A stretch of 37,015 bases of DNA from Streptomyces phaeoluteigriseus (GCF_001896135.2 NZ_MPOH02000009.1:110967-147981), one strand, 5' to 3'; counted from the stretch's first letter, positions 1-8,650 are shown. Numbers and translations: made by a program. Notes: a model not told the origin generated them from the sequence alone.

Positions 1-476
1 TGTCGGAGAGTGACCGTGGTGCTGGCACAGGCCACGTCGGTAGGACGCACCATCCGTAGTAGGAAGTACCAGCAGTAGGAAGTACCAGCAGTTCGCAGTT
101 CCCCTGTTTGGCAAGTAGTTGATCACTGAGGGATGAAACGGAGGAGCCGAGCGCCATCAGGATCGCCCGGGCGGAAGTCTTGAACCCGGGTACCGCAGGA
201 CATCGATAGTGAGGTGGTCTCCGGTCGAGCAACCGCGATCCCGGCAGCCCCGACTGCGTTTCGGTCGGGTCTGCGGAAACAGAGGGCCGGCGCAGCATGA
301 GGGCCGGCAGATGGTGTAGCAGTTCCTTCGGGCCCTGGCGCCGTACGGCGCCAGGGCCCTCCACACGTTCCCCGCAAGGCAAGAGTGCGGGGCGCCGTTG
401 GAACCCCGTCATCGACATGCCGAGGCCGCTGTGTCCAAGCCTCACCGTCCCGAACGCCGGGCGGCCTCGCGTGGAG
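1..476. other. Non-coding left edge with a short tandem repeat
   Basis: No convincing gene is seen. A perfect 16-bp tandem duplication (agtaggaagtaccagc) occupies 58-73 and 74-89. The two short minus-strand ORFs here have arginine/proline-rich, shadow-like translations and no ribosome binding site. A palindrome at 330-359, listed separately, belongs to the exporter gene to the right. Confidence 0.5.
330..359 (-). terminator. 30-bp perfect palindrome, probable terminator
   Basis: Each half (GGGCCCTGGCGCCGT and its complement) is 15 nt with no unpaired loop beyond what folding needs. It lies about 120 bp beyond the stop of the TSUP exporter gene on the minus strand. Streptomyces terminators often lack a U-tract, as here. 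Confidence 0.6.
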
Positions 477-1271
477 TCAGCCGCGCAGGAAATACAGGAC
501 GGTCATGGTCGCGGCGGTCGCCAGGATGACGCCCCGCAGCAGCCGGGCGGGAAGACGGCGGGCGAGGTGGGCGCCGGCGAGACCCCCGACCACGGCGCCG
601 ACAAGCATGGTGGCGAGGAGAAGCGGAGCGCTCAGTGTGTCCGAGGCGACGAGGAACAGCACTGTCGCGCTGAGATAGATGGCCGCGAGTTGAGCGATCC
701 GCATCGGGTTGCTCGCCGCGGCGTCGAGGCCGAGGCCGCTGCTCCACAGGGCCAGCATCAGGATGCCTACGGCACCGCCGAAGTATCCGCCGTATACGGC
801 CAGCAAGAACTGTCCGATCAGGACGGCTCGCCCACTCATGCCGAACGAGCGGCCCAGCGCGCCGCTCAACGCTCCGGAGAGCCGGCGCCCGAAGGCGAGG
901 ATCACCGTGGCGAAAGCGAGCAGCCACGGCGCCGCGGCGTCGAACAACGACGCGGGCAGCACCAGCAACAGGCCGGCACCGACGCCACCGCCCGTCACAC
1001 TGATCGCTGTCAGCGCCTTCGTGGACGTAGGCCCGACGGGGGTGAGTTCGCGTCGGTACACCCAAGCGCTGGCCATGGCGCCAGGGACGAGAGCGACCCT
1101 CGACACCGCGTTCGCCGTCACTGGCGACAGGCCGAACGCGACGAGAGCGGGAAGCGCCACGAACGTGCCCCCGCCTCCCATGGCGTTCAGCACCCCGGCG
1201 CCGAAACCGGCCAGCAGGACAAGCAGGAGTTCGGGCACACGCCGAGCATCGCTCCCGGCCAGCGGGTCCAC
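477..1271 (-). CDS. TSUP (TauE/SafE-type) membrane exporter
   Basis: A 264-residue polytopic membrane protein of the sulfite exporter TauE/SafE family (old DUF81). It shows the family layout: two repeated hydrophobic halves, a glycine-rich first helix (GFGAGVLNAMGGGG, about residues 22-35) and a second glycine motif (YGGYFGGAVGI) opening the second half. Members move sulfite, sulfonates or other small organic anions; the substrate cannot be read from the sequence. The GTG start at 1271 sits about 20 bp from a perfect inverted repeat shared with the divergent LysR gene, so LysR control is likely. Length is normal for the family. A second, distinct TSUP gene lies at 10.6-11.4 kb. Confidence 0.9.
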   Translation of the reverse strand: MDPLAGSDARRVPELLLVLLAGFGAGVLNAMGGGGTFVALPALVAFGLSPVTANAVSRVALVPGAMASAWVYRRELTPVGPTSTKALTAISVTGGGVGAGLLLVLPASLFDAAAPWLLAFATVILAFGRRLSGALSGALGRSFGMSGRAVLIGQFLLAVYGGYFGGAVGILMLALWSSGLGLDAAASNPMRIAQLAAIYLSATVLFLVASDTLSAPLLLATMLVGAVVGGLAGAHLARRLPARLLRGVILATAATMTVLYFLRG

Positions 1272-1290
1272 AATGCCCGATCGCCGTACC

Positions 1291-1315
1291 CAGCCTAAGG
1301 CTGGACCTTAGGCTG
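1291..1315. promoter_or_regulatory. Perfect inverted repeat between TSUP and LysR genes
   Basis: Arms CAGCCTAAGG (1291-1300) and CCTTAGGCTG (1306-1315) are exact complements around a 5-nt spacer. It fills the 49-bp divergent gap and ends only 5 nt before the LysR GTG. LysR proteins typically bind such dyads to activate the neighbour and repress themselves; binding is inferred. No ribosome binding site fits between the repeat and the LysR start, so that transcript may be leaderless. Confidence 0.75.
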
Positions 1316-1320
1316 AACGG

Positions 1321-2271
1321 GTGCGCTATGACTTGGACGACCTGCGGCTCTTTCTCCACATCGTCACGGAGGGGTCGATCACTGCAGGCGCCCACCGCAT
1401 GCATCTGAGCCTGCCCTCGGCCAGCGCGAGGGTGCGCTCACTGGAACACCACGCCGGAGTACCACTGTTGATCCGCGGTCGGCGAGGTGTGCGGCCCACA
1501 CCTGCGGGAGCGACACTGGCCCGCCACGCGCGCGACGTACTCGCCCAGACGGCGCGGCTGGAGAGTGCCGTCGCGAGCTACACCCGGTCTCCGACCGCTC
1601 CCCTGACCCTGCTGGTCGGCGGCTCCGCGATGCATCGGCTGGTGCCGCAGGCCCTGATCTCCTTCCTCCGCGCACACCCGGACATCGACGTCACGGTGTC
1701 CGAGAGCCGCACGCCGCAGACCGTGCGCATGCTCGCCGACGGAGAGGCCGACCTGGGGGTCGTCCTCGATGACGAGGCCCGCGAGTGCCGCCTGCGCACG
1801 GAGCCTCTCGGTGACGACTCCCTCGTCGTGATCGGCCAAGCCGGAGGGATCCTCGCCGGACGGACCGCGCTGCCCTACGGCGAAGTCGCCGAGCATCCCC
1901 TCGTGGGGCTCAACGCCGACTCCTCGCTGCGCCGCTGGATCGAGAAGCACCTCGGGCCCCACGCGCCGGTGGTGCGCCACCGGACCACTGTCGCCGACCT
2001 GAGCGTGCTCATCTCCCTCGCCACCGCCGGCGTCGGGCTCGCCGTGGTGCCGCGCCGCGCCGTCGACCCCCACCTGCCCCTCGACATCTGCGAACTGGAG
2101 GACCCCTGGGCTCGCCGCCACCATCTACTGGCCTGGGGAGCCAAGGACGGCGCCGCATCGACGGCGACCGCGGCGCTCGCAGAGCACCTACGTACGGCGG
2201 CCCTGTCGGCGCCGGTGGCCCGCAGCGCACCAGCCAACTCCGACGGTCAACGACCCGTCCACGACGGCTGA
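1321..2271 (+). CDS. LysR-family transcriptional regulator
   Basis: A 316-residue LysR regulator. The N-terminal winged helix-turn-helix (about residues 1-60, with the usual D-L-x-L-F opening and ARVRSLEHHAGVPLL helix-wing) is followed by a periplasmic-binding-like effector domain (about 90-290, with LTLLVGGSAMH and GVGLAVVPRRAV segments). It is divergent from the TSUP exporter and shares its 49-bp promoter gap, so it probably senses the exported anion or a related metabolite. The GTG at 1321 is chosen because the frame opens there with the canonical N-terminus. The C-terminal 25 residues or so are low-complexity. Confidence 0.9.
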   Translation: MRYDLDDLRLFLHIVTEGSITAGAHRMHLSLPSASARVRSLEHHAGVPLLIRGRRGVRPTPAGATLARHARDVLAQTARLESAVASYTRSPTAPLTLLVGGSAMHRLVPQALISFLRAHPDIDVTVSESRTPQTVRMLADGEADLGVVLDDEARECRLRTEPLGDDSLVVIGQAGGILAGRTALPYGEVAEHPLVGLNADSSLRRWIEKHLGPHAPVVRHRTTVADLSVLISLATAGVGLAVVPRRAVDPHLPLDICELEDPWARRHHLLAWGAKDGAASTATAALAEHLRTAALSAPVARSAPANSDGQRPVHDG

Positions 2272-3172
2272 CCGAGCCCTGGACACACGCACGCTGGGAC
2301 ACCGAGTGCCCGTGCCCGCCACAAGAGCAGCCGACTTGGGGGACAGGCCGCCCGGTGGATTCCGTGCTCCTTTTTTGAACCGCATAGAGCGGAAGCCGTG
2401 TGCCCCCAGGCCGTCGCCGCCCGACCACCCACCGGTGAGCACCACCGGCCCGGAGCCGTGCTCGATACCGCGCCCCACGATGGCAGGCGCCACGCCCCGT
2501 GGGCACGGCAGGAGACGGAGACGCGTCCCGTCCATCCACGGACTCGGCCCCGGCGGGCTGCGGCCAGGCGCGTAACCGCATGCCGCCGCCTGGGCAGCTC
2601 CTGTGCGGGGCGGGGTCGGGCAAGCGAGGGTGTCGGGTTAGGGGAGTCCGGGTCGACGGATCGGGTCAGGGGGCGCCCGGCTCGACGGGTGCGCAGCTGC
2701 GCGAACACGGCCCTCCCTCGTCCCGGGGCGGGATCGCGGGGGAGCAGGTCGCACGGGACCAACGCCTCCCGCACAGGACCACCCTCGCCCAGGCCCCCGC
2801 ACAGGACCACCCTCGCCCAGGCCCCCCGCACAGGACCACCCCGCTCAGGCCCACTGCACAGGACCACCCCCGTACGGGCGGGAAGCAAGCTGTGTGGATC
2901 ACGTCAAGGAGGGCGTGGAGCAGGTCATCTCCGCGGACGTTTCATGGGTCCGGTCCGCGAGACAGCGATGCGTGGAAGCCGAGCGGTCGCGCCGGGAACA
3001 GCAGGTCGGGTCGGCACGGTTGTAGCGACGGAGGGACCGGCTCCGTACGGGCGGGGAACACGGGGGCCACGAGGTCGTCCGTGCCCGGCCAGGAGCCGGG
3101 CTCAGCATCGCGGTACGTCCGCCGCGCGTCGCGCACTCGGACCAAGACGTAAATATGCAGGAGGACTGTTTC
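2272..3172. other. 900-bp non-coding gap
   Basis: Several long ORFs cross this stretch on both strands, but their translations are Arg/Pro/Gly-rich and repeat-derived and I could not place any in a family. The main content is a tandem repeat at 2771-2873, listed separately. The last 20 bases hold the ribosome binding site of the PIG-L gene. Confidence 0.5.
2771..2873. repeat. 28-29 bp tandem repeat, four copies
   Basis: Copies begin at about 2771, 2799, 2828 and 2856, each starting gcacaggaccaccc and continuing with a C-rich half. A degenerate fifth copy may precede them at about 2751. Units are adjacent, without spacers. No gene overlaps convincingly. Confidence 0.75.
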
Positions 3173-4006
3173 ATGACTGACCGGCCCTTGACACTCATGG
3201 CAGTACACGCCCACCCCGACGACGAGGCCACCGGTACCGGAGGAGTCCTCGCGCGGTACGCGGCGGAAGGCATCCGCACGGTTCTCGTGACGTGTACCGA
3301 CGGCGGTTGCGGTGACGGACCGGGGGGTGTCAAGCCGGGCGATCCCGGGCACGATCCGGCGGCGGTCGCCTTGATGCGCCGTCAGGAACTCGAGACGAGT
3401 TGTGGCGTCCTGAAAATCAGCGATCTGGAGCTGTTGGACTATGCCGACTCCGGGATGATGGGCTGGCCGAGCAATGACGCCCCCGGATCCTTCTGGCAGA
3501 CCCCCGTGGAGGAGGGCGCGGCCCGACTCGCGGAACTCATGCGGCACTATCGGCCTGACGTGGTCGTCACCTACGACGAGAACGGCTTCTACGGCCACCC
3601 CGACCACATCCAGGCCCACCGCATCACGATGAAGGCGCTGGAGATGACCGCGCTGACACCGAAGGTGTACTGGACCACGATGCCCCGCTCGATGATGCAG
3701 CGGTTCGGCGAGATCATGCGCGAGTTTCACGAGGACATGCCGGAGCCGGATCCCGCCGAGACCGCCGCGATGGCCGAGATCGGCCTCCCCGACGACGAGA
3801 TCACCACGTGGGTGGACGCCACCGCGTTCAGCGGTCAGAAGTTCGACGCCTTGGCCGCGCACGCCAGTCAGGGCGAGAACATCTTCTTCCTCAAGATGGG
3901 CAAGGAGAGGTTCGGCGAGCTGATGGGCATGGAGACCTTCGTACGTGTCCAGGACGCCACCGGCGCGGCCCTGCCCGAGAACGATCTCTTCGCCGGACTG
4001 CGCTGA
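3173..4006 (+). CDS. PIG-L/LmbE-family deacetylase (Mca/MshB-like amidase)
   Basis: A 277-residue zinc hydrolase of the PIG-L family, which includes mycothiol biosynthetic deacetylase MshB and mycothiol S-conjugate amidase Mca. The signature AHPDDE is at residues 13-18 and the second metal motif GHPDH at 141-145, giving the expected ligands His14, Asp17 and His145. Length and the tail region fit Mca-like proteins, which hydrolyse mycothiol adducts during detoxification; a sugar or antibiotic deacetylase cannot be excluded. The ATG at 3173 is preferred over the in-frame ATG at 3155 because a strong ribosome binding site (gcaggagga, 3157-3165) lies 8 nt before it and inside the longer version. 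It is followed by a strong hairpin. Confidence 0.88.
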   Translation: MTDRPLTLMAVHAHPDDEATGTGGVLARYAAEGIRTVLVTCTDGGCGDGPGGVKPGDPGHDPAAVALMRRQELETSCGVLKISDLELLDYADSGMMGWPSNDAPGSFWQTPVEEGAARLAELMRHYRPDVVVTYDENGFYGHPDHIQAHRITMKALEMTALTPKVYWTTMPRSMMQRFGEIMREFHEDMPEPDPAETAAMAEIGLPDDEITTWVDATAFSGQKFDALAAHASQGENIFFLKMGKERFGELMGMETFVRVQDATGAALPENDLFAGLR

Positions 4007-4114
4007 TCCGCCTGTTCGACCGACCCGGAGAACCTCATCGACCGCACGGCGCGATCGAGCGGGTCACACATCCGCAGGCTTGTCCACGCGAACTCCGCTC
4101 CGGCAGCCCGCGTG

Positions 4115-4147
4115 CGGGCCCTCGTCGGCGGCGCCGACGAGGGCCCG
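4115..4147 (+). terminator. 15-bp stem hairpin after the PIG-L gene
   Basis: Perfect arms 4115-4129 and 4133-4147 around a 3-nt loop, about 110 bp past the PIG-L stop and 150 bp before the convergent condensation-enzyme stop. It probably ends transcription in either direction. The rest of 4007-4294 holds no gene. Confidence 0.7.
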
Positions 4148-4294
4148 TACTGCCGTGCGTCAGGACGCCCGGGAGGAGTTCGTACGCCGAGGCGTCCCGT
4201 CATCCTCGGGCCGTACGTCCCCGATCCAGGGCCAGCACAGAAGATGTGGGGGTCGCGGACGCCGGCGAAGGGGCGGAGTCGGCGACGGCGTCCT

Positions 4295-5704
4295 TCATCC
4301 CGCAGGGAGGGCGTCGATGCTCGCGTGGAATACGTCGGCCACTCGTGCGAGGAGTTCGGGGTCGTGATATCGCTCGTCGACCCTTAGGGAACCAGTGATT
4401 CCGCTCTCCGTCATCTGCGCAGTGGCGTAGAGCGTCCGCGCGCATTGCAGGGCCTGCCGTCGGCCGGCGAAGCGCTGCCGGTGGTACGACGGCTCGTAGG
4501 TCACGTTCTGCGCCGACAGCGCGGGACCGAACGCCAGCGGCTCACCGGCGTCGCTGATTCGCCGGCCCGCGCCACCGGTCATGTCGAACGCCAGATGCGA
4601 CAGGGCAGTGCGGAAGACCGCCTCGGTGCCGGCCCGTGCGGTCGTGTTGTCCACCACGGCGCTGAGCGGAAGGTCGACTCCGTCCCAGGCGGCCAACATC
4701 CTGTCTCCCACCTGGCGGGCCAGACCCGACAGGCCCCGGTCGCCGATGTCCAGCGGTACGTGCATCACGTTGCACAACAGGCCGACCGCCTTACGCGCCG
4801 CAGGTGTCGTACGACCGTGCATGAAGACGGTCGCCACGAGCCGGTCCCGTTCGTACGCCTCGGCCACGCTGCGGGCCAGCAGGGCCAGCAGCGCGTTGTG
4901 CGGTGTGGTCCGCCGCTCACGGCACCAGCGGAGCAAAGTCTCGGTGCGGTCGGCGGACAGCGTCAGTGGTACGCCGATGGACTGCGGCCGGAGGGACACC
5001 TCCGCATCGGGCCGGGCGGGAATCGGCTCCTCCGCTCCATGCGCGCGCAAGGTACGCGCGAGATCGGTTGCTCGGCGTTGCCGATCCACGCGGGCCTGCG
5101 GGGACTGCTCCTGGCGGATCATGTCCACATAACTGAACGGTGCGGGCCCGTCGGCCGGGGCGCCGCGCCCAGGCTCGGTCCGTGCCGCATAGGCGGCGGC
5201 GAGATCCCGGCGGAAGACGTCGTGGCTGGTCGCGTCGACGGCGAGGTGGTGGAACTGCGCCACCAGAAGATGCTCCCCGTCGGCCGATCGCACCAGCGTC
5301 GTGCGGACCATACGGTCCGTCAGGTCGAGTCGCTGCCCGAGCGTGTGCGTCATCTCGGCCCGCTCCTGGCCCGAGCCGGCCGCCACGACCTGGAGGCCGC
5401 TCGGGGTGGGCCGCAGCCGCTGACCCGGCCAGGTGGCGTCCCCGACGGTGCCCTCGTCGCCGGCCAGGTGCAGTCGCAGGGCGTCGTGCCGCATCTCGAC
5501 GTCGGCCAGGGCGTCCCGCAGGGCCCCGACGTCAAGGCGCCCACGCAGCAGCAGGACCTCCGCCTCCTGCGGTGGGGAGTCCTCCGTGTAGCAGCGCACC
5601 CAGTGCCAGCACCAGTCCTGCCGTGAGGAGGCCGGCAGGACGTCGGTGTCCGGCGCCCGGGAATCGCCGGGAATCGCGGCCGCCGATCGAGCTGGAAGGG
5701 TCAT
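4295..5704 (-). CDS. Free-standing NRPS-type condensation enzyme
   Basis: A 469-residue protein of the chloramphenicol-acetyltransferase-like condensation superfamily. The catalytic motif HHxxxDA is visible as HHLAVDA at residues 152-158. The two-lobed length (about 450) matches one complete C domain, with no adenylation or carrier domain attached. Stand-alone members acylate or amidate a small substrate or carrier-bound intermediate (PapA-like acyltransferases, solo C enzymes in natural-product clusters). The classical DFGWG segment is not obvious; the equivalent area reads SAQNVTYEPSY. The ATG at 5704 overlaps the upstream stop as ATGA, implying translational coupling. No carrier protein or other NRPS part is in the window, so the substrate is unknown. 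Confidence 0.85.
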   Translation of the reverse strand: MTLPARSAAAIPGDSRAPDTDVLPASSRQDWCWHWVRCYTEDSPPQEAEVLLLRGRLDVGALRDALADVEMRHDALRLHLAGDEGTVGDATWPGQRLRPTPSGLQVVAAGSGQERAEMTHTLGQRLDLTDRMVRTTLVRSADGEHLLVAQFHHLAVDATSHDVFRRDLAAAYAARTEPGRGAPADGPAPFSYVDMIRQEQSPQARVDRQRRATDLARTLRAHGAEEPIPARPDAEVSLRPQSIGVPLTLSADRTETLLRWCRERRTTPHNALLALLARSVAEAYERDRLVATVFMHGRTTPAARKAVGLLCNVMHVPLDIGDRGLSGLARQVGDRMLAAWDGVDLPLSAVVDNTTARAGTEAVFRTALSHLAFDMTGGAGRRISDAGEPLAFGPALSAQNVTYEPSYHRQRFAGRRQALQCARTLYATAQMTESGITGSLRVDERYHDPELLARVADVFHASIDALPAG

Positions 5705-6171
5705 GAGGTAATCCCTAAGGGTGTGAGGCGGTCCAGGAGCCCCGGACCTGGGTACGGCTGACGGGTGGTTGCCACCGACGGCTCGGAAAGGAGCGGCCGC
5801 GCGGTCCTCCGGGACGCTCCGGCCACTGATGGGGGACCGCGGTCATCGCTGGTGAGGGATCTGTCGGCGGAGTGTCGTCCGGGCCACGGAGACCCGGCCG
5901 TGGTGGCACGGAGTGACGGGCTCGAACGCGTCTCACGCGCGGATGCGGGTCGGCGCCGTGCGTAGGCGTGGCTCAGCGGGACGGGTGCCAAGGCGGGGTC
6001 GTACGGCCGTACCGGCTCCGCGGGGTGGTAGCGGATCGCCTTGTCGAGGCGTGAACTCTGCGAGCGCTCCACCACGTTGGTCGCTCCGGTCGCTCCGGTC
6101 GCTCCGGTCGCTCCGGTCGAGCCGGTCGAGCCGGTCGGGACGACCGTGCCGGGCAGGGAGGTACCCCGCAC
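5701..6171 (-). CDS. Unrecognised protein with GST/GAT repeats
   Basis: No family is recognised. The frame is supported by G/C-biased third positions from about 6245 down to 5950 and by an ATGA overlap with the condensation enzyme. The start is uncertain: GTG at 6171 is the first in-frame candidate beyond the preceding gene and has no clear ribosome binding site. The protein carries a GST,GST,GAT,GAT,GAT,GAT tract, then a non-repetitive stretch (NVVERSQSSRLDKAIRYHPA), then an Arg/Ser/Pro-rich tail with weaker coding bias. Because coding bias starts in this frame just where the upstream ORF stops, the two could be one gene split by a single-base indel near 6245. Confidence 0.4.
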   Translation of the reverse strand: MRGTSLPGTVVPTGSTGSTGATGATGATGATNVVERSQSSRLDKAIRYHPAEPVRPYDPALAPVPLSHAYARRRPASARETRSSPSLRATTAGSPWPGRHSADRSLTSDDRGPPSVAGASRRTARPLLSEPSVATTRQPYPGPGLLDRLTPLGITS

Positions 6172-6241
6172 CGTGCGGCCGGGCGCGGCCTGCTCGGCCG
6201 TGCAGGCCGACGGTGCGAGGACCCGGTCCGGTCCGTCGGGC

Positions 6242-6505
6242 TCATGCCGCTCCGTCCCGTTGCCGTGACAGCAGGACCGCAATGCCCAGCAGCTCCACCG
6301 TCTTGTGCTCACCCGGCCGGAAGAGTGCGGCAGTCAGCGAGGCCACCAGCCGAACCGGCCTGAAGACGTGATCGATCCCGTCGTGCCAGAGGCCGTCGCC
6401 CAGATGGTTCGAGACCGGGACACGCCGGAAATCCGAGGCCTGGACGGTGGTGCCCTCCCGCAGGTCCTTCAACGCCAGATGCGCAAGGGCGACGGCCTTT
6501 CGCAC
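6242..6505 (-). CDS. Unrecognised 87-residue protein
   Basis: Codon third positions are strongly G/C across the whole frame, so it is probably real. The GTG at 6505 is only two codons after an in-frame stop. The sequence has a helical start (KAVALAHLALKDLREG), a middle with several aromatic and His residues, and a hydrophobic end (ELLGIAVLLSRQRDGAA). I do not recognise the family. It would be the first gene of a minus-strand unit leading to the condensation enzyme. It may instead be the N-terminal part of a split gene continuing in another frame after about 6245. Confidence 0.5.
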   Translation of the reverse strand: MRKAVALAHLALKDLREGTTVQASDFRRVPVSNHLGDGLWHDGIDHVFRPVRLVASLTAALFRPGEHKTVELLGIAVLLSRQRDGAA

Positions 6506-6521
6506 GATCGATCACGATCAT

Positions 6522-6550
6522 ATTTTTCCACGAGTGACATGTTCTGTCAG
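6522..6550 (-). promoter_or_regulatory. Possible promoter for the condensation-enzyme unit
   Basis: On the minus strand CTGACA (6550-6545) and AAAAAT (6527-6522) are separated by 17 nt, in an unusually A/T-rich patch. The expected start would fall about 10 nt before the GTG at 6505, giving a very short leader. The -10 match is only 4 of 6. Confidence 0.35.
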
Positions 6551-7060
6551 CGGACTGTGGAAGTCCGCCTGACCTCGTAGTGCGCCGGGCGCGCTTGCTG
6601 AACCAGCCGAAGAACCCCTCGTACGGACCGAGTTGGGCGCCGAGCACATGGCATCCGGGATCGACAGCGCGTCGAGGCGACGTGGGACACGGGGCTTCCC
6701 GCCGGACCACGGCGTCGGGCCCGGGGCCGGTGGGGGCATGATCGCGAGGACGGAGCGGTCGACGGACCGCCCTCACCCATGACCCCGCCCGGCATGAGCG
6801 ACAGATTCCGCGATCTCACCGTGGGCGACGGTCAGGCAGCCGCCCGGCGTGCCGTTTGCCGGAGCGGCGCCGACGGGCTCGGTGATGAGGCCGGAGCGCC
6901 AGTTCCTGCGTCTGCTATAGGGATGCGGCACCGGCTGTGCGGTGAGAGGCCGGGACGTCGACAGCCCGTCACCGGACGAGGCGGCAGGGCACCACCTCGT
7001 GGCGTCTACTCAAGTGCTACAGCCATCGTGGTCGACGTCGCGGCCGGATGCCGAGCCCGG
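6528..7060. other. Gap with a short coding-like scrap
   Basis: No intact gene. On the minus strand, about 6580-6660, a short stretch with biased codons (LGAQLGPYEGFFGWFSKRAR) looks like the end of a lost gene; the family is not recognised. The remainder up to the SCO2400-like stop shows nothing. Confidence 0.35.
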
Positions 7061-7927
7061 TCAGTCGAGGCACAGCACGAGCAGGCAGAGCTGTGACGGT
7101 GAAGTCGACGCAGATGCCGGATCGGCCTGCGATGCGCTTGCCTCCGTGCTGTCGGCCTGTGCCGGTGAGCCGGAGGGCTGTACCGCCGTACCGCTGTTCT
7201 CAGGGGCGGAAGCGACGGGGGCGTGGTCGGTGGTCTGCGCTGCGGGCTGCGGTGCCGCGACCGGAGCAGGAACGGCGGCGACCGGCCGGGCGTTCGGCGG
7301 CCCGGCGGGAGCCTGCCGGGCGCTACGTGCTTCGGCGGAGGCAGGGACCGCTTGCGGCTGCTGCCGTGCCGTGCCGGTGTTCCGTGCGTCCGCAGCAGTG
7401 CGCGACGTCCGGTCCTCGGCGGGCGGCGCCGGGGCCGGCCGGTTGCTCTCCGGCACCACCTGTTCTTCTGCCAGGCCCATGCTGTGCCTGTCGGGCGCTG
7501 TGGCTGCCTGGGTCCGGTCGGTGGATTGCCGGTCCATGGTGGCGACGGTGAGCCCACCGCCGACGATGGCCACGGCGGTCGCTACGGCGGCCCGGCGCTT
7601 GTTCTTGTTCCATCGGGCCAGTTGGCGACGTCGCGCCGCACGGCCGAGTCCCGCGGACCCTGCCGCCGCCGTGTCGGCGGCGGCAGGGCCGGTGTCGCAG
7701 GGCTCCGCTTCGCCTTGCGAGGAAGAGTCGTACCCGGGTTCGAGACTCGTGGACTGTCCCGCCTGCCAGGATCCGGGTGCGTCGGCGGTCGTCGCCGCGG
7801 TGGCGCCCGGGATCGGGACGGGGCGGCTGTTCGTGGCAGGCGGAGCGATGTCCGGGGCGTAGGCGCCGCACCCGGGACACACCAAGGCGCCGTTGAGATG
7901 CCGACGACACGTGGAGCAGTAGTCCAT
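7061..7927 (-). CDS. SCO2400-like zinc-ribbon membrane protein
   Basis: A 288-residue protein with the N-terminus typical of the Streptomyces SCO2400-like family: a zinc ribbon with paired cysteines (CSTC at 4-7 and CPGC at 17-20). An acidic/Ala linker follows, then a basic patch (RWNKNKRRA, about residue 104) that precedes a single transmembrane helix (about 112-130). The rest is a long Ala/Pro/Ser-rich outer segment ending in a short hydrophobic Cys-containing tail (LCLLVLCLD). This predicts an inside zinc-binding head and an outside disordered arm; the function of the family is not known to me. The ATG at 7927 has an AGGAAG ribosome binding site. Confidence 0.85.
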   Translation of the reverse strand: MDYCSTCRRHLNGALVCPGCGAYAPDIAPPATNSRPVPIPGATAATTADAPGSWQAGQSTSLEPGYDSSSQGEAEPCDTGPAAADTAAAGSAGLGRAARRRQLARWNKNKRRAAVATAVAIVGGGLTVATMDRQSTDRTQAATAPDRHSMGLAEEQVVPESNRPAPAPPAEDRTSRTAADARNTGTARQQPQAVPASAEARSARQAPAGPPNARPVAAVPAPVAAPQPAAQTTDHAPVASAPENSGTAVQPSGSPAQADSTEASASQADPASASTSPSQLCLLVLCLD

Positions 7928-8359
7928 CTGCTGGTCTTCCTGGGGTGCTTGTGCCGTTGGCCCGTCCGGGCCACGACCTGGTCACATTCGTACGGGGGAT
8001 CGAGCAGTCAGCAACGCTAACGACGCTTTCGAGAGGCTGTGTGCAGCCTGTGTGGCGCTCCTGCGCAGATTCTCCGCACGGTGTCGCAGACCGGCGTCCG
8101 GACCGCACCGGCCGCCGCCTCACTGGATCCAACAACTGGACAGCCCCAGTGCCATCGCCCGCTACTACGGATGGACGCACACGGGGTCCGACATCGTGGT
8201 ACGACCGCCTCCTGGGGCTGCGTCAAGGCGCCGACACCACCAGGCCCGCATGGGTCGGGGTGTCGTTCAGCGCACCAGGTGGCGCCAGGTGGCGCCAGGT
8301 GGCGCCAGGTGGGGCCAGGAAGTCGTGCATGTGTCACGCTGTCCCGCTGCCGCACGGGG
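7928..8359. other. Upstream region with a 10-bp tandem repeat
   Basis: This is the promoter side of the SCO2400-like gene; no gene is supported. The unit ggcgccaggt is repeated exactly at 8281-8290, 8291-8300 and 8301-8310, with partial copies on both sides (8274-8280 and 8311-8320). Each unit contains the palindrome GGCGCC. Confidence 0.55.
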
Positions 8360-8520
8360 TCACGCGACACAAGTGGTTGCCAGAGCTGAAGCGGCCACTT
8401 GCCGGTCGTCGGAATAGATCACCAGCGTCTGTTCCGACTGTTCGGCCAGGTGGAATGCGGTGCAAGCGAATTCGACCGTCCCGCGGTCCGGGTGCCACAG
8501 CCGTTTCCGTCCGGTCGGTC
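8360..8520 (-). pseudogene. C-terminal scrap of an MmyB-like XRE regulator
   Basis: The frame ending at 8360 reads GPTGRKRLWHPDRG, then TVEFACTAFHLAEQSEQTLV and IYSDD. That is the pattern of the last strands of the ligand-binding domain found after XRE helix-turn-helix regulators (basic turn, HP-x-x-G, beta hairpin, V-x-Y). Codon bias supports past coding. No helix-turn-helix and no start are left upstream. The intact gene at 9559-10434 ends in the same pattern, so this is a decayed relative beside it. Confidence 0.6.
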
Positions 8521-8650
8521 CGCCGCCGCGGTGGGGTGGCGCGGCGGTACGGACCCGCACGGATGGGAGGAGACGGCGGGGCACAGCCCCGCCGCGAGTA
8601 CCTGCATGCCACGGCCCTGGCGCACGGCGGAGCCGGAAGTCTGTGCCTGG

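Noticed and set aside
442..1404. 320-codon minus-strand ORF over the TSUP gene
   Set aside because: Arg-rich shadow; the overlapping frame encodes a complete TSUP membrane protein.
2398..3180. 260-codon plus-strand ORF before the PIG-L gene
   Set aside because: Low-complexity Arg/Pro/Gly translation driven by the tandem repeat, no ribosome binding site or family pattern.
5973..6245. 90-codon ORF starting with an ATGA overlap at 6245
   Set aside because: The start position is attractive but third positions are unbiased and the translation is RPERPERP-like; the other frame (GST/GAT repeats) has clear codon bias.
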